64,000 nucleotides of DNA from Sinorhizobium fredii (lineage in GTDB: Bacteria > Pseudomonadota > Alphaproteobacteria > Rhizobiales > Rhizobiaceae): positions 2,996,501 to 3,060,500 of the forward strand of contig NZ_CP024307.1 of NCBI RefSeq assembly GCF_002944405.1. Direction: 5' to 3'. The notes under the pieces are model-generated. The model saw only the letters and a program-made list of their open reading frames with translations. It did no database searches and was not told the origin of the DNA. A program made the translations under genes and the position numbers. Below, piece after piece: positions 27,337-39,827 of the stretch; the first letter of the stretch is position 1, and each line of letters begins with the position of its first letter.

Positions 27337-28038
27337 TTGGACTGGATGGTCTTGAGCGACGCGGAATGGACGGCCGTCCGCTTGAGCCTGCGGGTGGCAA
27401 CGGTCGCAATGCTTTCGAGCCTGCCGGTCGCGCTTCTCGTCGCCATGGCATTGGCACGCGGTCGCTTCTGGGGCAGGTCGATCCTGAACGGCCTCGTGCA
27501 CATGCCGCTGATCCTGCCGCCGGTCGTCACCGGCTTCGTGCTGCTCCTGCTGTTCGGCCGGCGCGGACCGATCGGCGCCTTCCTCGCCGACAATTTCGGC
27601 CTTGTCTTTTCCTTCCGCTGGACGGGTGCAGCACTCGCCTGCGCCGTCATGGGCTTTCCGCTGATGGTGCGCAGCATCCGGCTGTCAATCGAAGCGGTCG
27701 ACCGGAAGCTGGAGGACGCCGCCTCAACGCTCGGCGCCAATCCGATCTGGGTGTTCCTGACCGTGACCTTGCCGCTGATTCTGCCCGGTATCGTCGCCGG
27801 CATGATCCTTTCCTTCGCCAAGGCGATGGGCGAATTCGGCGCGACGATCACCTTCGTCTCGAACATCCCCGGCGAGACCCAGACGCTTTCCGCGGCGATC
27901 TACAGCTTCACCCAGGTGCCGGGCGGCGACGCCGGCGCCATGCGGCTCGCCATCATCTCCATTATTCTTTCAATGACGGCGCTGATGCTGTCGGAATTCC
28001 TCGCCGTCGCGGCGGCGCGACGGACGGTCGCCGCATGA
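27337..28038 (+). CDS. modB: Molybdate ABC transporter permease
   Basis: A 233-residue inner-membrane permease with about five helices and the EAA loop as [18 protein letters not shown]. The TTG start at 27337 is supported by GGGAG 7 nt upstream; the ATG at 27346 lies too far from it. The stop overlaps the modC start in ATGA, so the permease and ATPase are translationally coupled. Confidence 0.93.
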   Translation: MDWMVLSDAEWTAVRLSLRVATVAMLSSLPVALLVAMALARGRFWGRSILNGLVHMPLILPPVVTGFVLLLLFGRRGPIGAFLADNFGLVFSFRWTGAALACAVMGFPLMVRSIRLSIEAVDRKLEDAASTLGANPIWVFLTVTLPLILPGIVAGMILSFAKAMGEFGATITFVSNIPGETQTLSAAIYSFTQVPGGDAGAMRLAIISIILSMTALMLSEFLAVAAARRTVAA

Positions 28039-29102
28039 GCCTCGAGGTCGAAGCGCGCCACCGGATTGGCTCATTCGCCATAGACGCCGCCTTCCGCTCG
28101 GAGGGCGGCGTGACGGCGCTTTTCGGCCGTTCCGGCTCCGGCAAGACTTCGCTGATCAACATCGTCGCCGGGCTGCTGCGACCCGATCGGGGCCGCATCG
28201 TTCTCGACGGCGATGTGATCGCCGACAGCGAGGAGCGGCTCTTCACCCCCGTTCACCGCCGGCACTTCGGCTATGTCTTCCAGGAGGCCCGGCTCTTTCC
28301 GCATCTGAGCGTCCGCCACAACCTCGCCTATGGGCGCTGGTTCGCCGGCGCCGGCAAATCCGCCTCCGAGTTCCACAAGGTCGTCGAAATGCTCGGCATC
28401 GGAGATCTGCTCGAGCGCCGTCCTTCGACTCTCTCTGGCGGCGAACGCCAGCGCGTCGCCGTTGGGCGGGCGCTGCTTGCAGCACCCCGGCTGCTGCTGA
28501 TGGACGAGCCGCTCGCCGCCCTCGACGAGGCCAGAAAGGCGGAGATCCTGCCCTATCTCGAGCGGCTCCGCGATGAGACCAAGATACCGATCGTCTATGT
28601 CAGCCATTCCGTCACGGAGGTGGGGCGGCTGGCCGAGCGCATCGTGGTGATCGAGGAGGGCCGGGTCAAGGCATCCGGCACGGCGTCCGCGATTCTCAAC
28701 CAGCCGGCGGCCGCGATCGTGCGGCGGGAGACAGGCGCCTTGGTTGAAGGCGTGGTCGTAAGCCACGATTCCCAGCATCGACTGACGGTGGTGCTGGCCG
28801 GCGAATGCCTGATCCGCATACCGCATCTCGTCTCCACACCCGGCAATCGCCTCCGCCTTTACATCGCCGGGCGCGACGTGATGCTCGCCACCACGAAACC
28901 GGAAGGGATCAGCGCCCTCAACGTCCTGAAGGGAACGATCATCGATCTTTCACCGGCGCAGGAGGGCAGCGTCGACGTCCGCGTCGACTGCGGCGGCAAT
29001 GTCATCGTCTCCCGCATCACCGCCCTCTCCCGCGAGACGCTCGGGCTCGAGCCGGCCAAGCCCGTCCACGCGATCATCAAGACGGTCGCGTTGGACTATT
29101 AG
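28035..29102 (+). CDS. modC: Molybdate ABC transporter ATP-binding protein
   Basis: A 355-residue ATPase. Walker A is GRSGSGKTS at residues 31-39, the ABC signature LSGGE starts at 133, and Walker B is LLLMDEP at 153-159. The last ~65 residues form the TOBE/MOP domain that senses oxyanion and is typical of ModC. The ATG overlaps the modB stop. The stop overlaps the convergent modE by 4 bp. Confidence 0.94.
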   Translation: MSLEVEARHRIGSFAIDAAFRSEGGVTALFGRSGSGKTSLINIVAGLLRPDRGRIVLDGDVIADSEERLFTPVHRRHFGYVFQEARLFPHLSVRHNLAYGRWFAGAGKSASEFHKVVEMLGIGDLLERRPSTLSGGERQRVAVGRALLAAPRLLLMDEPLAALDEARKAEILPYLERLRDETKIPIVYVSHSVTEVGRLAERIVVIEEGRVKASGTASAILNQPAAAIVRRETGALVEGVVVSHDSQHRLTVVLAGECLIRIPHLVSTPGNRLRLYIAGRDVMLATTKPEGISALNVLKGTIIDLSPAQEGSVDVRVDCGGNVIVSRITALSRETLGLEPAKPVHAIIKTVALDY

Positions 29103-29527
29103 GACGGTTGCGCAGGTCGTTTCGCGGATGAGCTTTCCGTCCGGCGCGCTGCTTCGCCCGATCGCGCCGCCTCCAGCCAGTCGAGGTCTTCTGCGATCGC
29201 GCTCCTCGCCTTGGCTTCCATCCCCCGAAAGCGCTCGATCAGCGTCTCGCCGAAGACGGTAAGCGCCGCACCCCCGCCTTGCTTGCCGCCCCGCTGCGAC
29301 TCGACTGCGGGCTCCTCGAACATCCGGTTGAGCGCATCGACCAGCAGCCAGGCACGCCGATAGGACATGTCCATGGCGCGGCCGGCGGCGGAGATCGACC
29401 CGGTCTCGCGGATCAGTTCGAGAAGCATGATCTTGCCGCGCCCGAGGCGACCCTCGGGCGGGAAATCGATGCGCAGGACGAGGCGAAGCTCTTTGTCGGC
29501 TTTGGGCATGCGCCGCAGCATAGACAT
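29099..29527 (-). CDS. modE: ModE-type winged-helix regulator without molybdate-binding domain
   Basis: A 142-residue DNA-binding protein that matches only the N-terminal winged helix of ModE. The helix-turn-helix region reads [20 protein letters not shown], followed by the wing with [12 protein letters not shown]. The C-terminal MOP pair that binds molybdate in E. coli ModE is absent, so Mo sensing must occur otherwise or not at all. Ribosome sites are weak and the start may be at 29521 or 29509. The tail-to-tail overlap with modC (4 bp) and the location imply control of modABC. Confidence 0.85.
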   Translation of the reverse strand: MSMLRRMPKADKELRLVLRIDFPPEGRLGRGKIMLLELIRETGSISAAGRAMDMSYRRAWLLVDALNRMFEEPAVESQRGGKQGGGAALTVFGETLIERFRGMEAKARSAIAEDLDWLEAARSGEAARRTESSSAKRPAQPS

Positions 29528-29554
29528 TGCGGCAGGCGGCGAAAAGGCCTGCGC

Positions 29555-30388
<834 letters not shown>

Positions 30389-30545
30389 TCAACCGGACAA
30401 TGCGTATTTTTATCGGAAAAAGACAGAACACCGGCGATGATAGAGCTGTGCATGGCAGGCTGGCGAGATCTCTTGCTGGCTTGATCTCGGCGGCCGAAAA
30501 TTGCAGCGATAGAAAACCGCCCCTTGCCCTTCTGCGAGAAATGCG

Positions 30546-31877
30546 ATGCCCGGCCCCACCCTTGATCCCGTCGTCACCGACCCGTCGCTGCCGCGCAAAG
30601 CGGATGTCGTCATCATCGGCGGTGGAATTATCGGGGTCAGCACGGCGCTTTTTCTGGCCGAACGCGGCGTCAAGGTCGTGCTCTGCGAAAAAGGCGTGCT
30701 TGCCGGCGAGCAATCGAGCCGCAACTGGGGCTGGGTGCGGGTTATGGGCCGTGATCGGCGCGAGATCCCGATGGCGATGGCCTCGCTGAAGATCTGGGAC
30801 ACGCTCGATGCGCGCATCGGCGGCGAGACCGGCTTTCGCCGCAGCGGCATCCTCTACATATCGGAAACGGAGCAGGACCTCGCCAATCGCGATGCCTGGC
30901 TGGCGCTTGCCAAACCGCATGGCGTCGACAGCCGGCAGATCGGCCCGGACGAGACCCAGGCGGTCATGGGCGGCGCGGCTATCCGCTACAAGGGCGCACT
31001 TTACACGCCGAGCGACGGCAGGGCCGAGCCGCAGAAGGCGGTGCCGGCGATCGCGGCCGGAGCCCGCCGCGCCGGCGCGACCATCGTCACCGGTTGCGCC
31101 GTGCGCGGCATCGAGCGGAGCGGCGGACGAGTCAGCGCGGTCGTCACCGAGAAGGGCCGCATCGAAACGGCGACGGTGGTGCTTGCCGGCGGCGCCTGGT
31201 CGCGGCTCTTCTGCAAGGGGGTCGGCATCCGCCTGCCGCAGTTGAAGGTGCGCAACACGGTGCTCAGGACCGCCCCGGTCGAAGGCGGGCCGGACGGCGC
31301 CGGCGCAACGGGAAGCTATGCCTATCGCAAGCGCCTCGACGGTGGCTATACGATCGCCACTGCCGGTGTGAACCTGCATCCGCTCGTCCCGGACAGCCTG
31401 GCTTTCTTCCGTGACTTCCGGCCGGTGCGGAGGGCCGACCCGGACTCGGTCCAGGTGGGCTTCAGCGCCCAGAGCTGGCGCGAACAGTTCGAGATCACGC
31501 CCGTTCCGCTCGACCGCCCGGGCGCCTTCGAGCGGCACCGCATCCTCGATCCGCGACCGGATGCACGCTCGGTCCTACCCGCCCTCGAAGCGGCGAGACT
31601 CGCACTCCCGGTGCTACGGCAGGTCGAGCCAGTGCAGATCTGGGCCGGGCTGATCGACGTCACACCCGATGTGGTGCCGGTCATTTCGCACGCAGAAGCT
31701 GTGCCCGGCCTCCTCATCGCCACCGGCTTTTCCGGCCACGGTTTCGGTATCGGACCCGGTGCCGGACACCTGGTGGCCGACCTCGTCACCGGCGACCGAC
31801 CGATCGTCGATCCCACCGAATTTCGACTGTCGCGATTCTCCGACGGGACGCCGATCGAGCTCGCACCGCCCGTCTGA
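30546..31877 (+). CDS. FAD-dependent oxidoreductase (DAO superfamily)
   Basis: A 443-residue flavoenzyme. FAD-binding GGGIIG follows a leader of about 20 residues, and the C-terminal ATGFSGHGFGIGPGAG is typical of DAO-fold amine oxidases related to sarcosine/glycine oxidases. QSSRNWGWVR is characteristic of one rhizobial subgroup of these oxidases. It probably oxidises a secondary amine or amino acid, but the substrate cannot be named. It is divergent from the SDR gene, and 349 nt separate it from the bkd operon. Confidence 0.85.
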   Translation: MPGPTLDPVVTDPSLPRKADVVIIGGGIIGVSTALFLAERGVKVVLCEKGVLAGEQSSRNWGWVRVMGRDRREIPMAMASLKIWDTLDARIGGETGFRRSGILYISETEQDLANRDAWLALAKPHGVDSRQIGPDETQAVMGGAAIRYKGALYTPSDGRAEPQKAVPAIAAGARRAGATIVTGCAVRGIERSGGRVSAVVTEKGRIETATVVLAGGAWSRLFCKGVGIRLPQLKVRNTVLRTAPVEGGPDGAGATGSYAYRKRLDGGYTIATAGVNLHPLVPDSLAFFRDFRPVRRADPDSVQVGFSAQSWREQFEITPVPLDRPGAFERHRILDPRPDARSVLPALEAARLALPVLRQVEPVQIWAGLIDVTPDVVPVISHAEAVPGLLIATGFSGHGFGIGPGAGHLVADLVTGDRPIVDPTEFRLSRFSDGTPIELAPPV

Positions 31878-33459
<1,582 letters not shown>

Positions 33460-33460
33460 C

Positions 33461-34474
33461 ATGGCCAGAATGACGATGATCGAAGCGGTGCGCAGCGCCA
33501 TGGACGTCTCGATGGGGCGTGACGAGGATGTCGTCGTCTTCGGCGAGGACGTCGGCTATTTCGGCGGCGTCTTCCGCTGCACCCAGGGGCTGCAGGCGAA
33601 GTACGGCAAGACCCGCTGCTTCGATGCGCCGATCAGCGAATCCGGCATCGTCGGCACCGCCATCGGCATGGCGGCCTATGGGTTGAAACCCTGCGTCGAG
33701 ATCCAGTTCGCCGACTACATGTATCCGGCCTATGACCAGCTCACCCAGGAGGCGGCGCGCATCCGCTACCGCTCGAACGGCGACTTCACCTGTCCGATCG
33801 TCGTGCGCATGCCGACCGGCGGCGGCATCTTCGGCGGCCAGACCCACAGCCAGAGCCCGGAAGCGCTCTTCACCCATGTCTGCGGCCTGAAAGTCATCGT
33901 GCCGTCGAACCCCTATGATGCCAAGGGCCTGCTGATCTCGGCGATCGAGGATCCGGACCCGGTGATGTTCCTGGAGCCGAAGCGGCTCTATAACGGCCCA
34001 TTCGACGGCCATCACGAGCGCCCGGTGACCCCGTGGTCGAAGCACGAGCTCGGCGACGTGCCGGAGGGGCATTACTCGATCCCGATCGGCAAGGCGGAGA
34101 TCCGCCGCAAGGGTTCGGCAGTCACCGTGATCGCCTATGGAACCATGGTGCATGTGGCACTCGCCGCCGTGGAGGAGACCGGCATCGATGCGGAAGTCAT
34201 CGATCTGCGGAGCCTGCTGCCGCTCGATCTCGAAACGATCGTGCGGTCCGTCACCAAGACCGGACGCTGCGTCGTCGTGCACGAGGCGACGCTGACATCC
34301 GGCTTCGGGGGCGAGCTCGTCGCCCTCGTTCAGGAGCACTGCTTCTATCACCTCGAGGCTCCGGTCGTCCGGGTGACCGGCTGGGATACGCCCTACCCGC
34401 ATGCCCAGGAATGGGACTATTTCCCCGGTCCGGCGCGCGTCGGTCGCGCGCTCACCGAAGCTATGGAGGGCTGA
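33461..34474 (+). CDS. bkdA2: Branched-chain 2-oxoacid dehydrogenase E1 component, beta subunit
   Basis: A 337-residue E1 beta subunit (transketolase-like). VVVFGEDVGYFGGVFRCTQG near the start and EIQFADYMYPAYDQL are family hallmarks. The start MARMTMIEAV at 33461 follows the alpha subunit stop by one base, and the E2 gene begins 2 nt after its own stop, so the subunits are made in step. Confidence 0.95.
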   Translation: MARMTMIEAVRSAMDVSMGRDEDVVVFGEDVGYFGGVFRCTQGLQAKYGKTRCFDAPISESGIVGTAIGMAAYGLKPCVEIQFADYMYPAYDQLTQEAARIRYRSNGDFTCPIVVRMPTGGGIFGGQTHSQSPEALFTHVCGLKVIVPSNPYDAKGLLISAIEDPDPVMFLEPKRLYNGPFDGHHERPVTPWSKHELGDVPEGHYSIPIGKAEIRRKGSAVTVIAYGTMVHVALAAVEETGIDAEVIDLRSLLPLDLETIVRSVTKTGRCVVVHEATLTSGFGGELVALVQEHCFYHLEAPVVRVTGWDTPYPHAQEWDYFPGPARVGRALTEAMEG

Positions 34475-34476
34475 CC

Positions 34477-35757
34477 GTGGGCGAATTCATCATCAAGATG
34501 CCGGATGTCGGCGAAGGCGTTGCCGAGGCCGAACTCGTCGAATGGCACGTCAAGCCCGGCGATCCGGTCCGCGAGGACATGGTGCTCGCCGCCGTGATGA
34601 CCGACAAGGCGACGGTCGAGATCCCCTCGCCGGTTTCCGGCAAGGTCCTCTGGCTCGGCGCAGAGATCGGCGACACGGTTGCCGTGAAGGCGCCGCTTGT
34701 ACGGATCGAGACTGCCGGCGAGGCTGGCGAACCCCCGCCGGACAGCGTTCCGGAGGCGCTCGCCGAAGCCGTGCTGGAAGAGCCTGTCGCAGTCTCCGCA
34801 CCACAAGCCCCCAAGACGCCGCCAAAGCTTGAGAAGGTCGAGTCCCGACCGGCGCCGGCCCTACGTGAGGCGGCAGACATCGCGAAGAAGCCGCTGGCTT
34901 CGCCGGCAGTCCGGCTGCGCGCCCGGGAGAGCGGCGTCGATCTTCGGCAGGTGATCGGGACCGGACCGGCCGGGCGCATCACCCATGAGGATCTCGACCT
35001 CTTCATCAGCCGCGGGGCCGAACCGCTGCCGGCCCAGGTCGGCCTCGCCCGCAAGACGGCGGTCGAGGAGGTCAAGATAGCCGGCCTGAGGCGCCGGATC
35101 GCCGAGAAAATGTCGCTCTCCACGTCGCGCATCCCCCATATCACCTATGTGGAGGAAGTGGACATGACGGCGCTCGAGGATCTGCGGGCGACGATGAACC
35201 GCGACCGCAAGCCGGATCAGCCGAAGCTGACGATCCTGCCTTTCCTGATGCGGGCGCTGGTCCGGACCGTCGCCGACCAGCCGGGCGTCAATGCCATCTT
35301 CGATGATCATGCTGGCATCGTCCATCGTCACGCGGCCGTCCATATCGGCATCGCCACGCAGACGCCGGCCGGCCTGACCGTGCCGGTCGTACGCCATGCC
35401 GAGGCGCGCGGTATCTGGGACTGCGCTGCCGAATTGAACCGGCTGGCCGAAGCGGCCCGCACCGGCACCGCAACCCGCGACGAGCTGATCGGCTCGACGA
35501 TCACCATCTCCTCGCTCGGTGCGCTTGGCGGCATCGCCTCGACCCCGGTCATCAATCACCCGGAGGTGGCGATCGTCGGCGTCAACAAGATCGCCGTCCG
35601 GCCGGTCTGGGACGGGACGCAATTCGTGCCGCGCAAGATCATGAATCTGTCGTCGAGCTTCGACCACCGCGTCATCGACGGCTGGGACGCCGCCACCTTC
35701 GTGCAGCGCCTGAAGACGCTGCTCGAAACGCCGGCACTGATTTTCGTTGAGGGGTGA
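34477..35757 (+). CDS. bkdB: Branched-chain 2-oxoacid dehydrogenase E2 (dihydrolipoyl acyltransferase)
   Basis: A 426-residue E2 core protein starting at GTG. One lipoyl domain occupies residues 1-80, with the lipoylated Lys at position 44 in MTDKA. A Pro/Ala-rich linker follows, then the E1/E3-binding domain (ASPAVRLRARESGVDL). The C-terminal catalytic domain ends with FDHRVIDGWDAATF, whose His and Asp are the active-site pair. It transfers the branched acyl group to CoA. Confidence 0.95.
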   Translation: MGEFIIKMPDVGEGVAEAELVEWHVKPGDPVREDMVLAAVMTDKATVEIPSPVSGKVLWLGAEIGDTVAVKAPLVRIETAGEAGEPPPDSVPEALAEAVLEEPVAVSAPQAPKTPPKLEKVESRPAPALREAADIAKKPLASPAVRLRARESGVDLRQVIGTGPAGRITHEDLDLFISRGAEPLPAQVGLARKTAVEEVKIAGLRRRIAEKMSLSTSRIPHITYVEEVDMTALEDLRATMNRDRKPDQPKLTILPFLMRALVRTVADQPGVNAIFDDHAGIVHRHAAVHIGIATQTPAGLTVPVVRHAEARGIWDCAAELNRLAEAARTGTATRDELIGSTITISSLGALGGIASTPVINHPEVAIVGVNKIAVRPVWDGTQFVPRKIMNLSSSFDHRVIDGWDAATFVQRLKTLLETPALIFVEG

Positions 35758-35764
35758 GGCGACG

Positions 35765-37159
35765 ATGAAGGAAATCTCCTGCAAGCTCCTGGTGCTCGGC
35801 GCCGGCCCCGGCGGCTATGTCTGCGCCATTCGGGCCGGCCAGCTCGGCGTCAACACCGTCATCGTCGAGAAGGCGAAGGCCGGCGGCACCTGCCTCAATG
35901 TCGGCTGCATCCCCTCGAAGGCACTGATCCACACGGCCGAGGAATTCCACAAGCTCAGCGCTGCCGCCTCCGGCAAGAGCCCCCTCGGCCTTTCGCTCGA
36001 CGCACCCGCGATCGACCTCAAGCGGACGGTCGCCTGGAAGGACGGGATCGTCGGCCGCCTGAACAGCGGCGTGACGGGGCTTCTGAAGAAGGCCGGCGTC
36101 AAGGCTGTCCTCGGCGAGGCGCGCTTCATCGACGGCAAGACGGTCGACGTGGATACGGAAACCGGCGTTCAGCGCATCCGCGCCGAAGCGATCGTCATCG
36201 CCACCGGCTCGGCCCCCGTCGAACTTCCCGACCTGCCGTTCGGCGACAACATCATCTCCTCGACCGAGGCGCTGGCCTTGCAAGAGGTACCGGAGACGCT
36301 CGCCGTCATCGGCGGCGGCTATATAGGCCTCGAACTTGGCACCGCCTTCGCCAAGCTCGGTTCGAAGGTGACCGTGCTCGAAGCCATGGACCGCATCCTG
36401 CCGCAATATGACGCCGATCTGTCGAAGCCGGTGGCGAAGCGGCTCGGCGAACTCGGGATCGAGGTCTTCACCCGCACCGCCGCCAAGCGCCTGTCGGCCG
36501 ACCGGCGCGGCTTGCTTGCCGAGGAAAACGGCCGCGCCTTCGAGGTCCCGGCCGAAAAGGTTTTGGTCACCGTTGGGCGCCGGCCCGTGGTGGACGGCTG
36601 GGGACTGGAGGAAATCGATCTCGACCGCTCGGGCAAGTTCATCCGCATCGACGACCAGTGCCGTACCTCGATGCGCGGCATCTACGCGATCGGCGATGTC
36701 ACCGGCGAGCCGATGCTGGCACACCGCGCCATGGCGCAGGGCGAAATGGTCGCGGAAATCGTCGCGGGCCAGAAGCGAAGCTGGGACAAGCGCTGCATTC
36801 CGGCCGTCTGCTTCACCGACCCGGAAATCGTCAGCGCCGGTCTCTCGCCGGAGGAAGCACGCGCGGCCGGCATCGAAATCAAGATCGGCCAGTTCCCCTT
36901 CCAGGCGAACGGCCGCGCCATGACAACGCTTGCCGAGGACGGCTTCGTCCGCGTCGTCGCCCGCGCCGACAACCACCTCGTCCTCGGCATCCACGCTGTC
37001 GGGCATGCCGTCTCCGAGCTTTCCTCCGCTTTCGCGCTCGCGATAGAAATGGGCGCCCGTCTGGAGGACATCGCCGGAACGATCCATGCGCACCCGACGC
37101 AGTCGGAGGCCTTTCAGGAAGCGGCGTTGAAGGGGTTAGGGCACGCGCTTCATATTTGA
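35765..37159 (+). CDS. lpdV: Dihydrolipoamide dehydrogenase (E3) of the bkd complex
   Basis: A 464-residue flavoprotein that reoxidises the E2 lipoyl group and reduces NAD. FAD binding GAGPGG lies at the N-terminus, and the redox-active disulfide is in GTCLNVGCIPSK. The C-terminal HAHPTQSEAFQEAA contains the catalytic His-Glu pair. ATG 35765 has GAGG upstream, 7 nt after the bkdB stop. Its place as fourth gene indicates dedication to the branched-chain complex rather than to pyruvate or 2-oxoglutarate dehydrogenase. Confidence 0.95.
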   Translation: MKEISCKLLVLGAGPGGYVCAIRAGQLGVNTVIVEKAKAGGTCLNVGCIPSKALIHTAEEFHKLSAAASGKSPLGLSLDAPAIDLKRTVAWKDGIVGRLNSGVTGLLKKAGVKAVLGEARFIDGKTVDVDTETGVQRIRAEAIVIATGSAPVELPDLPFGDNIISSTEALALQEVPETLAVIGGGYIGLELGTAFAKLGSKVTVLEAMDRILPQYDADLSKPVAKRLGELGIEVFTRTAAKRLSADRRGLLAEENGRAFEVPAEKVLVTVGRRPVVDGWGLEEIDLDRSGKFIRIDDQCRTSMRGIYAIGDVTGEPMLAHRAMAQGEMVAEIVAGQKRSWDKRCIPAVCFTDPEIVSAGLSPEEARAAGIEIKIGQFPFQANGRAMTTLAEDGFVRVVARADNHLVLGIHAVGHAVSELSSAFALAIEMGARLEDIAGTIHAHPTQSEAFQEAALKGLGHALHI

Positions 37160-37190
37160 GGCGATTGGCCGCTCGGAAAGACCCCTCCTG

Positions 37191-37321
37191 AACCCCTCCC
37201 CACAGGTGGGAGGGGCTTCCTGCGCGGCTCGCTTGGCGCATGACTTGCACCGTCGCTACTTTGTGGAGACGCTGAGATGCGCAGGACGGTGCGGCCGGCT
37301 AGCCCCGCCTGTGGGGAGGGG
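37191..37321. repeat. GC-rich inverted repeat element between lpdV and the thiolase gene
   Basis: A 14-bp sequence, CCCCTCCCCACAGG, at 37193-37206 returns as its exact reverse complement at 37308-37321, bounding ~130 bp. The left end also folds alone into a hairpin (CCCCTCCC with GGGAGGGG). The wording is typical of rhizobial intergenic repeats. It lies between convergent genes and may help to end transcription. Confidence 0.6.
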
Positions 37322-37333
37322 TGTTCTTCTGCC

Positions 37334-38515
37334 CTACTGCAACAGCTCCAACCCAACTGCCGTCGCCTCGCCGCCGCCGATGCAGAGCGAGGCGATGCCG
37401 CGCTTGACGCTATTGGCGCGCATCGCATGGAGAAGCGTCACGACGATGCGGGCGCCGGAGGCGCCGATCGGGTGACCGAGGGCGCAGGCGCCGCCGTGGA
37501 TGTTGACGATGGCGTCGGAAAGGCCGAGGTCGCGGATCGCCGCCATAGCGACGACGGCGAAGGCCTCGTTGATCTCGTAGAGACCGACGCTCGATTTTTC
37601 CCAACCGAGTTTTTCGGTGAGCTTGTCGATGGCGCCGATCGGTGCGGTCGTGAACCAGGCGGGCTCCTGAGCGTGGCCGGCATGGCCGGCGACGACGGCG
37701 AGCGGTGTCAACCCGCGCTTCTCCGCCTCGCTTGCGCGCATCAGGATGAGCGCCGCGGCACCGTCGGAGATGGACGACGAGTTGGCGGCCGTGACGCTGC
37801 CGCCGTCGCGGAAGGCCGGCTTCAGCTTCGGGATTTTCGTCGGATCGGCCTTCGTCGGCTGCTCGTCTCGGTCGAGATTGGCGTTCCCGCGCTTGCCGCC
37901 ATCGGTCACCACCACGATCTCCTCGGCGAAGGACTTGTCCTCCGTCGCCTTCAGTGCCCGCTCGAGCGAGCGCAGGGCAAAAGCGTCCTGGTCGGAGCGG
38001 GAAAATTGATAATGCTGGGCCGTATCCTCGGCATAGGTGCCCATCAGCCGCCCGGAATAGGCGTCCTCCAGCCCGTCGAGGAACATATGGTCCTTGACCT
38101 CGCCATGGCCGAGCCGGAAGCCGCCGCGCGCTTTCGGCAGGAGATAGGGCGCGTTGGTCATCGACTCCATGCCGCCGACGGCAACGAGCGACGCGCTGCC
38201 GGAGAGAAGCGCATCATGGCCGAGCATCAGCGCCTTCATGCCCGATCCGCAGACTTTAGAAACCGTCGTCGACGGCGTCTCCTGTCCAAGGCCGGCGCCA
38301 AGCGCCGCCTGCCGGGCCGGATTCTGCCCAAGGCCGGCGGGAAGGACATTGCCCATCAGCACTTCATCCACCGCATCAATACCCGCACGATCGAGCGCCG
38401 CCTTCAACGCGACGGCGCCGAGTTCCGGCGCCGTCAAATCCCTGAGGCCGCCCTGAAAGGCGCCCATCGGTGTGCGCGCCGCCGAAACGATAACCACCGG
38501 ATCGCGAATGCTCAT
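37334..38515 (-). CDS. Acetyl-CoA C-acetyltransferase (thiolase)
   Basis: A 393-residue thiolase II type enzyme that cleaves acetoacetyl-CoA, or condenses two acetyl-CoA. The nucleophilic Cys is in KVCGSGMKA, the His in HGGACALGHPIG, and the second Cys in LCIGGGEA. ATG 38515 is preceded by GGGAGG; longer frames run into an intergenic repeat. Its setting between bkd (isoleucine/leucine breakdown) and the homogentisate module (which yields acetoacetate) fits a role in funnelling C4 units to acetyl-CoA. It could also act in PHB synthesis elsewhere in metabolism. Confidence 0.92.
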   Translation of the reverse strand: MSIRDPVVIVSAARTPMGAFQGGLRDLTAPELGAVALKAALDRAGIDAVDEVLMGNVLPAGLGQNPARQAALGAGLGQETPSTTVSKVCGSGMKALMLGHDALLSGSASLVAVGGMESMTNAPYLLPKARGGFRLGHGEVKDHMFLDGLEDAYSGRLMGTYAEDTAQHYQFSRSDQDAFALRSLERALKATEDKSFAEEIVVVTDGGKRGNANLDRDEQPTKADPTKIPKLKPAFRDGGSVTAANSSSISDGAAALILMRASEAEKRGLTPLAVVAGHAGHAQEPAWFTTAPIGAIDKLTEKLGWEKSSVGLYEINEAFAVVAMAAIRDLGLSDAIVNIHGGACALGHPIGASGARIVVTLLHAMRANSVKRGIASLCIGGGEATAVGLELLQ

Positions 38516-38564
38516 CTTGGTCCTCCCAATCGGCGAACGGTGGCCCCTCGTCCCGCTGCCGCGA

Positions 38565-38590
38565 CCTTCTCCCCGCTCGCGGGGAGAAGG
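38565..38590. repeat. Hairpin repeat CCTTCTCCCCG...CGGGGAGAAGG
   Basis: A perfect 11-bp stem with a 4-nt loop. This is a form of small GC-rich dyad that is common between genes in rhizobia. Confidence 0.6.
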
Positions 38591-38649
38591 GAGATGCCGC
38601 ACCGCCTCGCTTGAACTCGCAGGCGGGAGGCCCCGGGGGACGAAAGTGC

Positions 38650-38703
38650 GTCACACTCGTCCCCTCTCCCCGTCCCTACGCGGAGAGGGTTAGGGTGAGG
38701 GGC
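38650..38703. repeat. Hairpin repeat CCCTCTCCCCG...CGGAGAGGG with GGGTGAGG tail
   Basis: A near-perfect dyad followed by TTAGGGTGAGGGGC, a combination common in Rhizobiaceae intergenic DNA. It lies about 60 nt after the previous hairpin, in the gap between purU and the thiolase gene. Confidence 0.55.
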
Positions 38704-38789
38704 AAATACCCCACCCCACGCGCGTTGTCACAATTCCAGAGCGACTATAGCCGCCGAACACCGCGAAGCAATACCGAGAAGCCTAAGTG

Positions 38790-39674
38790 TCAGCCCATTC
38801 GCTCGGACGCATAGCTCCCAGGGCTCGGCGGAAACACCACGACGCGGTTGCCGTTGATGAAGGTGCGGTGATGGATATGGGCGTGCACGGCGCGCGCCAG
38901 CACCTGGCTCTCGACGTCACGGCCGATCGACACATAGTCCTCGGCCGACTGCGCATGGGTGATGCGGGCGATGTCCTGCTCGATGATCGGGCCCTCGTCG
39001 AGATCGGCGGTGACGTAGTGCGCCGTCGCGCCGATCAGCTTGACGCCGCGCTCATAGGCCTGCTTGTAGGGATTGGCGCCCTTGAAGGACGGCAGGAAGG
39101 AGTGGTGGATGTTGATAATCTTCCCCGACATCTTCTTGCAGAGCGCGTCGGACAGAACCTGCATGTAGCGGGCCAAAACGATCAGCTCGGCGCCGGTCTG
39201 CTCGACGATCTCCAGAAGCTGGGCTTCGGCCTTTGGCTTGTTCTCCTTCGTCACTTTGATGCAGTGGAAGGGAATGTCGTGGTTGACGACCACCTTCTGG
39301 TAATCGAAGTGGTTGGAGACGACGCCGACGATGTCGATCGGCAGCGCGCCGATCTTCCAGCGGTAGAGCAGGTCGTTCAGGCAATGGCCGAAACGCGACA
39401 CCATCAGCAGCACCTTCATCCGCTCTTCGGAATCGCGGATCTCCATCGCCATGCCGAACTGCTTGATGACGGGAGCGAAGCCTTCGCGCAGTTCCTCGAG
39501 CTTGGCGCCCTCCTGACTGATGAAGGTGAGGCGCATGAAGAACAGACCCGTCTCGAGATCGTCGAATTGCGAGCTGTCGCTGATGTAGCAGCCTTTCTCC
39601 GCGAGATAGCCGGTGACGGCAGCAACGATGCCGCGGGTGGATTTGCAAGTGACGGTCAGCACATAGCTTTTCAT
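38790..39674 (-). CDS. purU: Formyltetrahydrofolate deformylase
   Basis: A 294-residue enzyme that hydrolyses 10-formyl-THF to formate and THF, balancing one-carbon pools. The N-terminal ACT domain begins at MKSYVLTVTCKSTRGIV, chosen as the start at 39674. The catalytic domain shows HHSFLPSFKGA and HYVTADLDEGPII, which carry the His and Asp of the formyltransferase fold. The remaining upstream frame lacks similarity. It is monocistronic on present evidence. Confidence 0.94.
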   Translation of the reverse strand: MKSYVLTVTCKSTRGIVAAVTGYLAEKGCYISDSSQFDDLETGLFFMRLTFISQEGAKLEELREGFAPVIKQFGMAMEIRDSEERMKVLLMVSRFGHCLNDLLYRWKIGALPIDIVGVVSNHFDYQKVVVNHDIPFHCIKVTKENKPKAEAQLLEIVEQTGAELIVLARYMQVLSDALCKKMSGKIINIHHSFLPSFKGANPYKQAYERGVKLIGATAHYVTADLDEGPIIEQDIARITHAQSAEDYVSIGRDVESQVLARAVHAHIHHRTFINGNRVVVFPPSPGSYASERMG

Positions 39675-39827
39675 CGATGGGTCTCTCGTTCTTGAGGTTT
39701 CCGCGCCCCTTACACGGGCAGTCACGGGAAACCTACCGTGGCCACGTGAGACCTGCCGATCCATTCGCGACATCGGATGGACCGAACGGGCCACGGTGGA
39801 GCCAGCCGGAAGTGGTGATTTGAGGGC

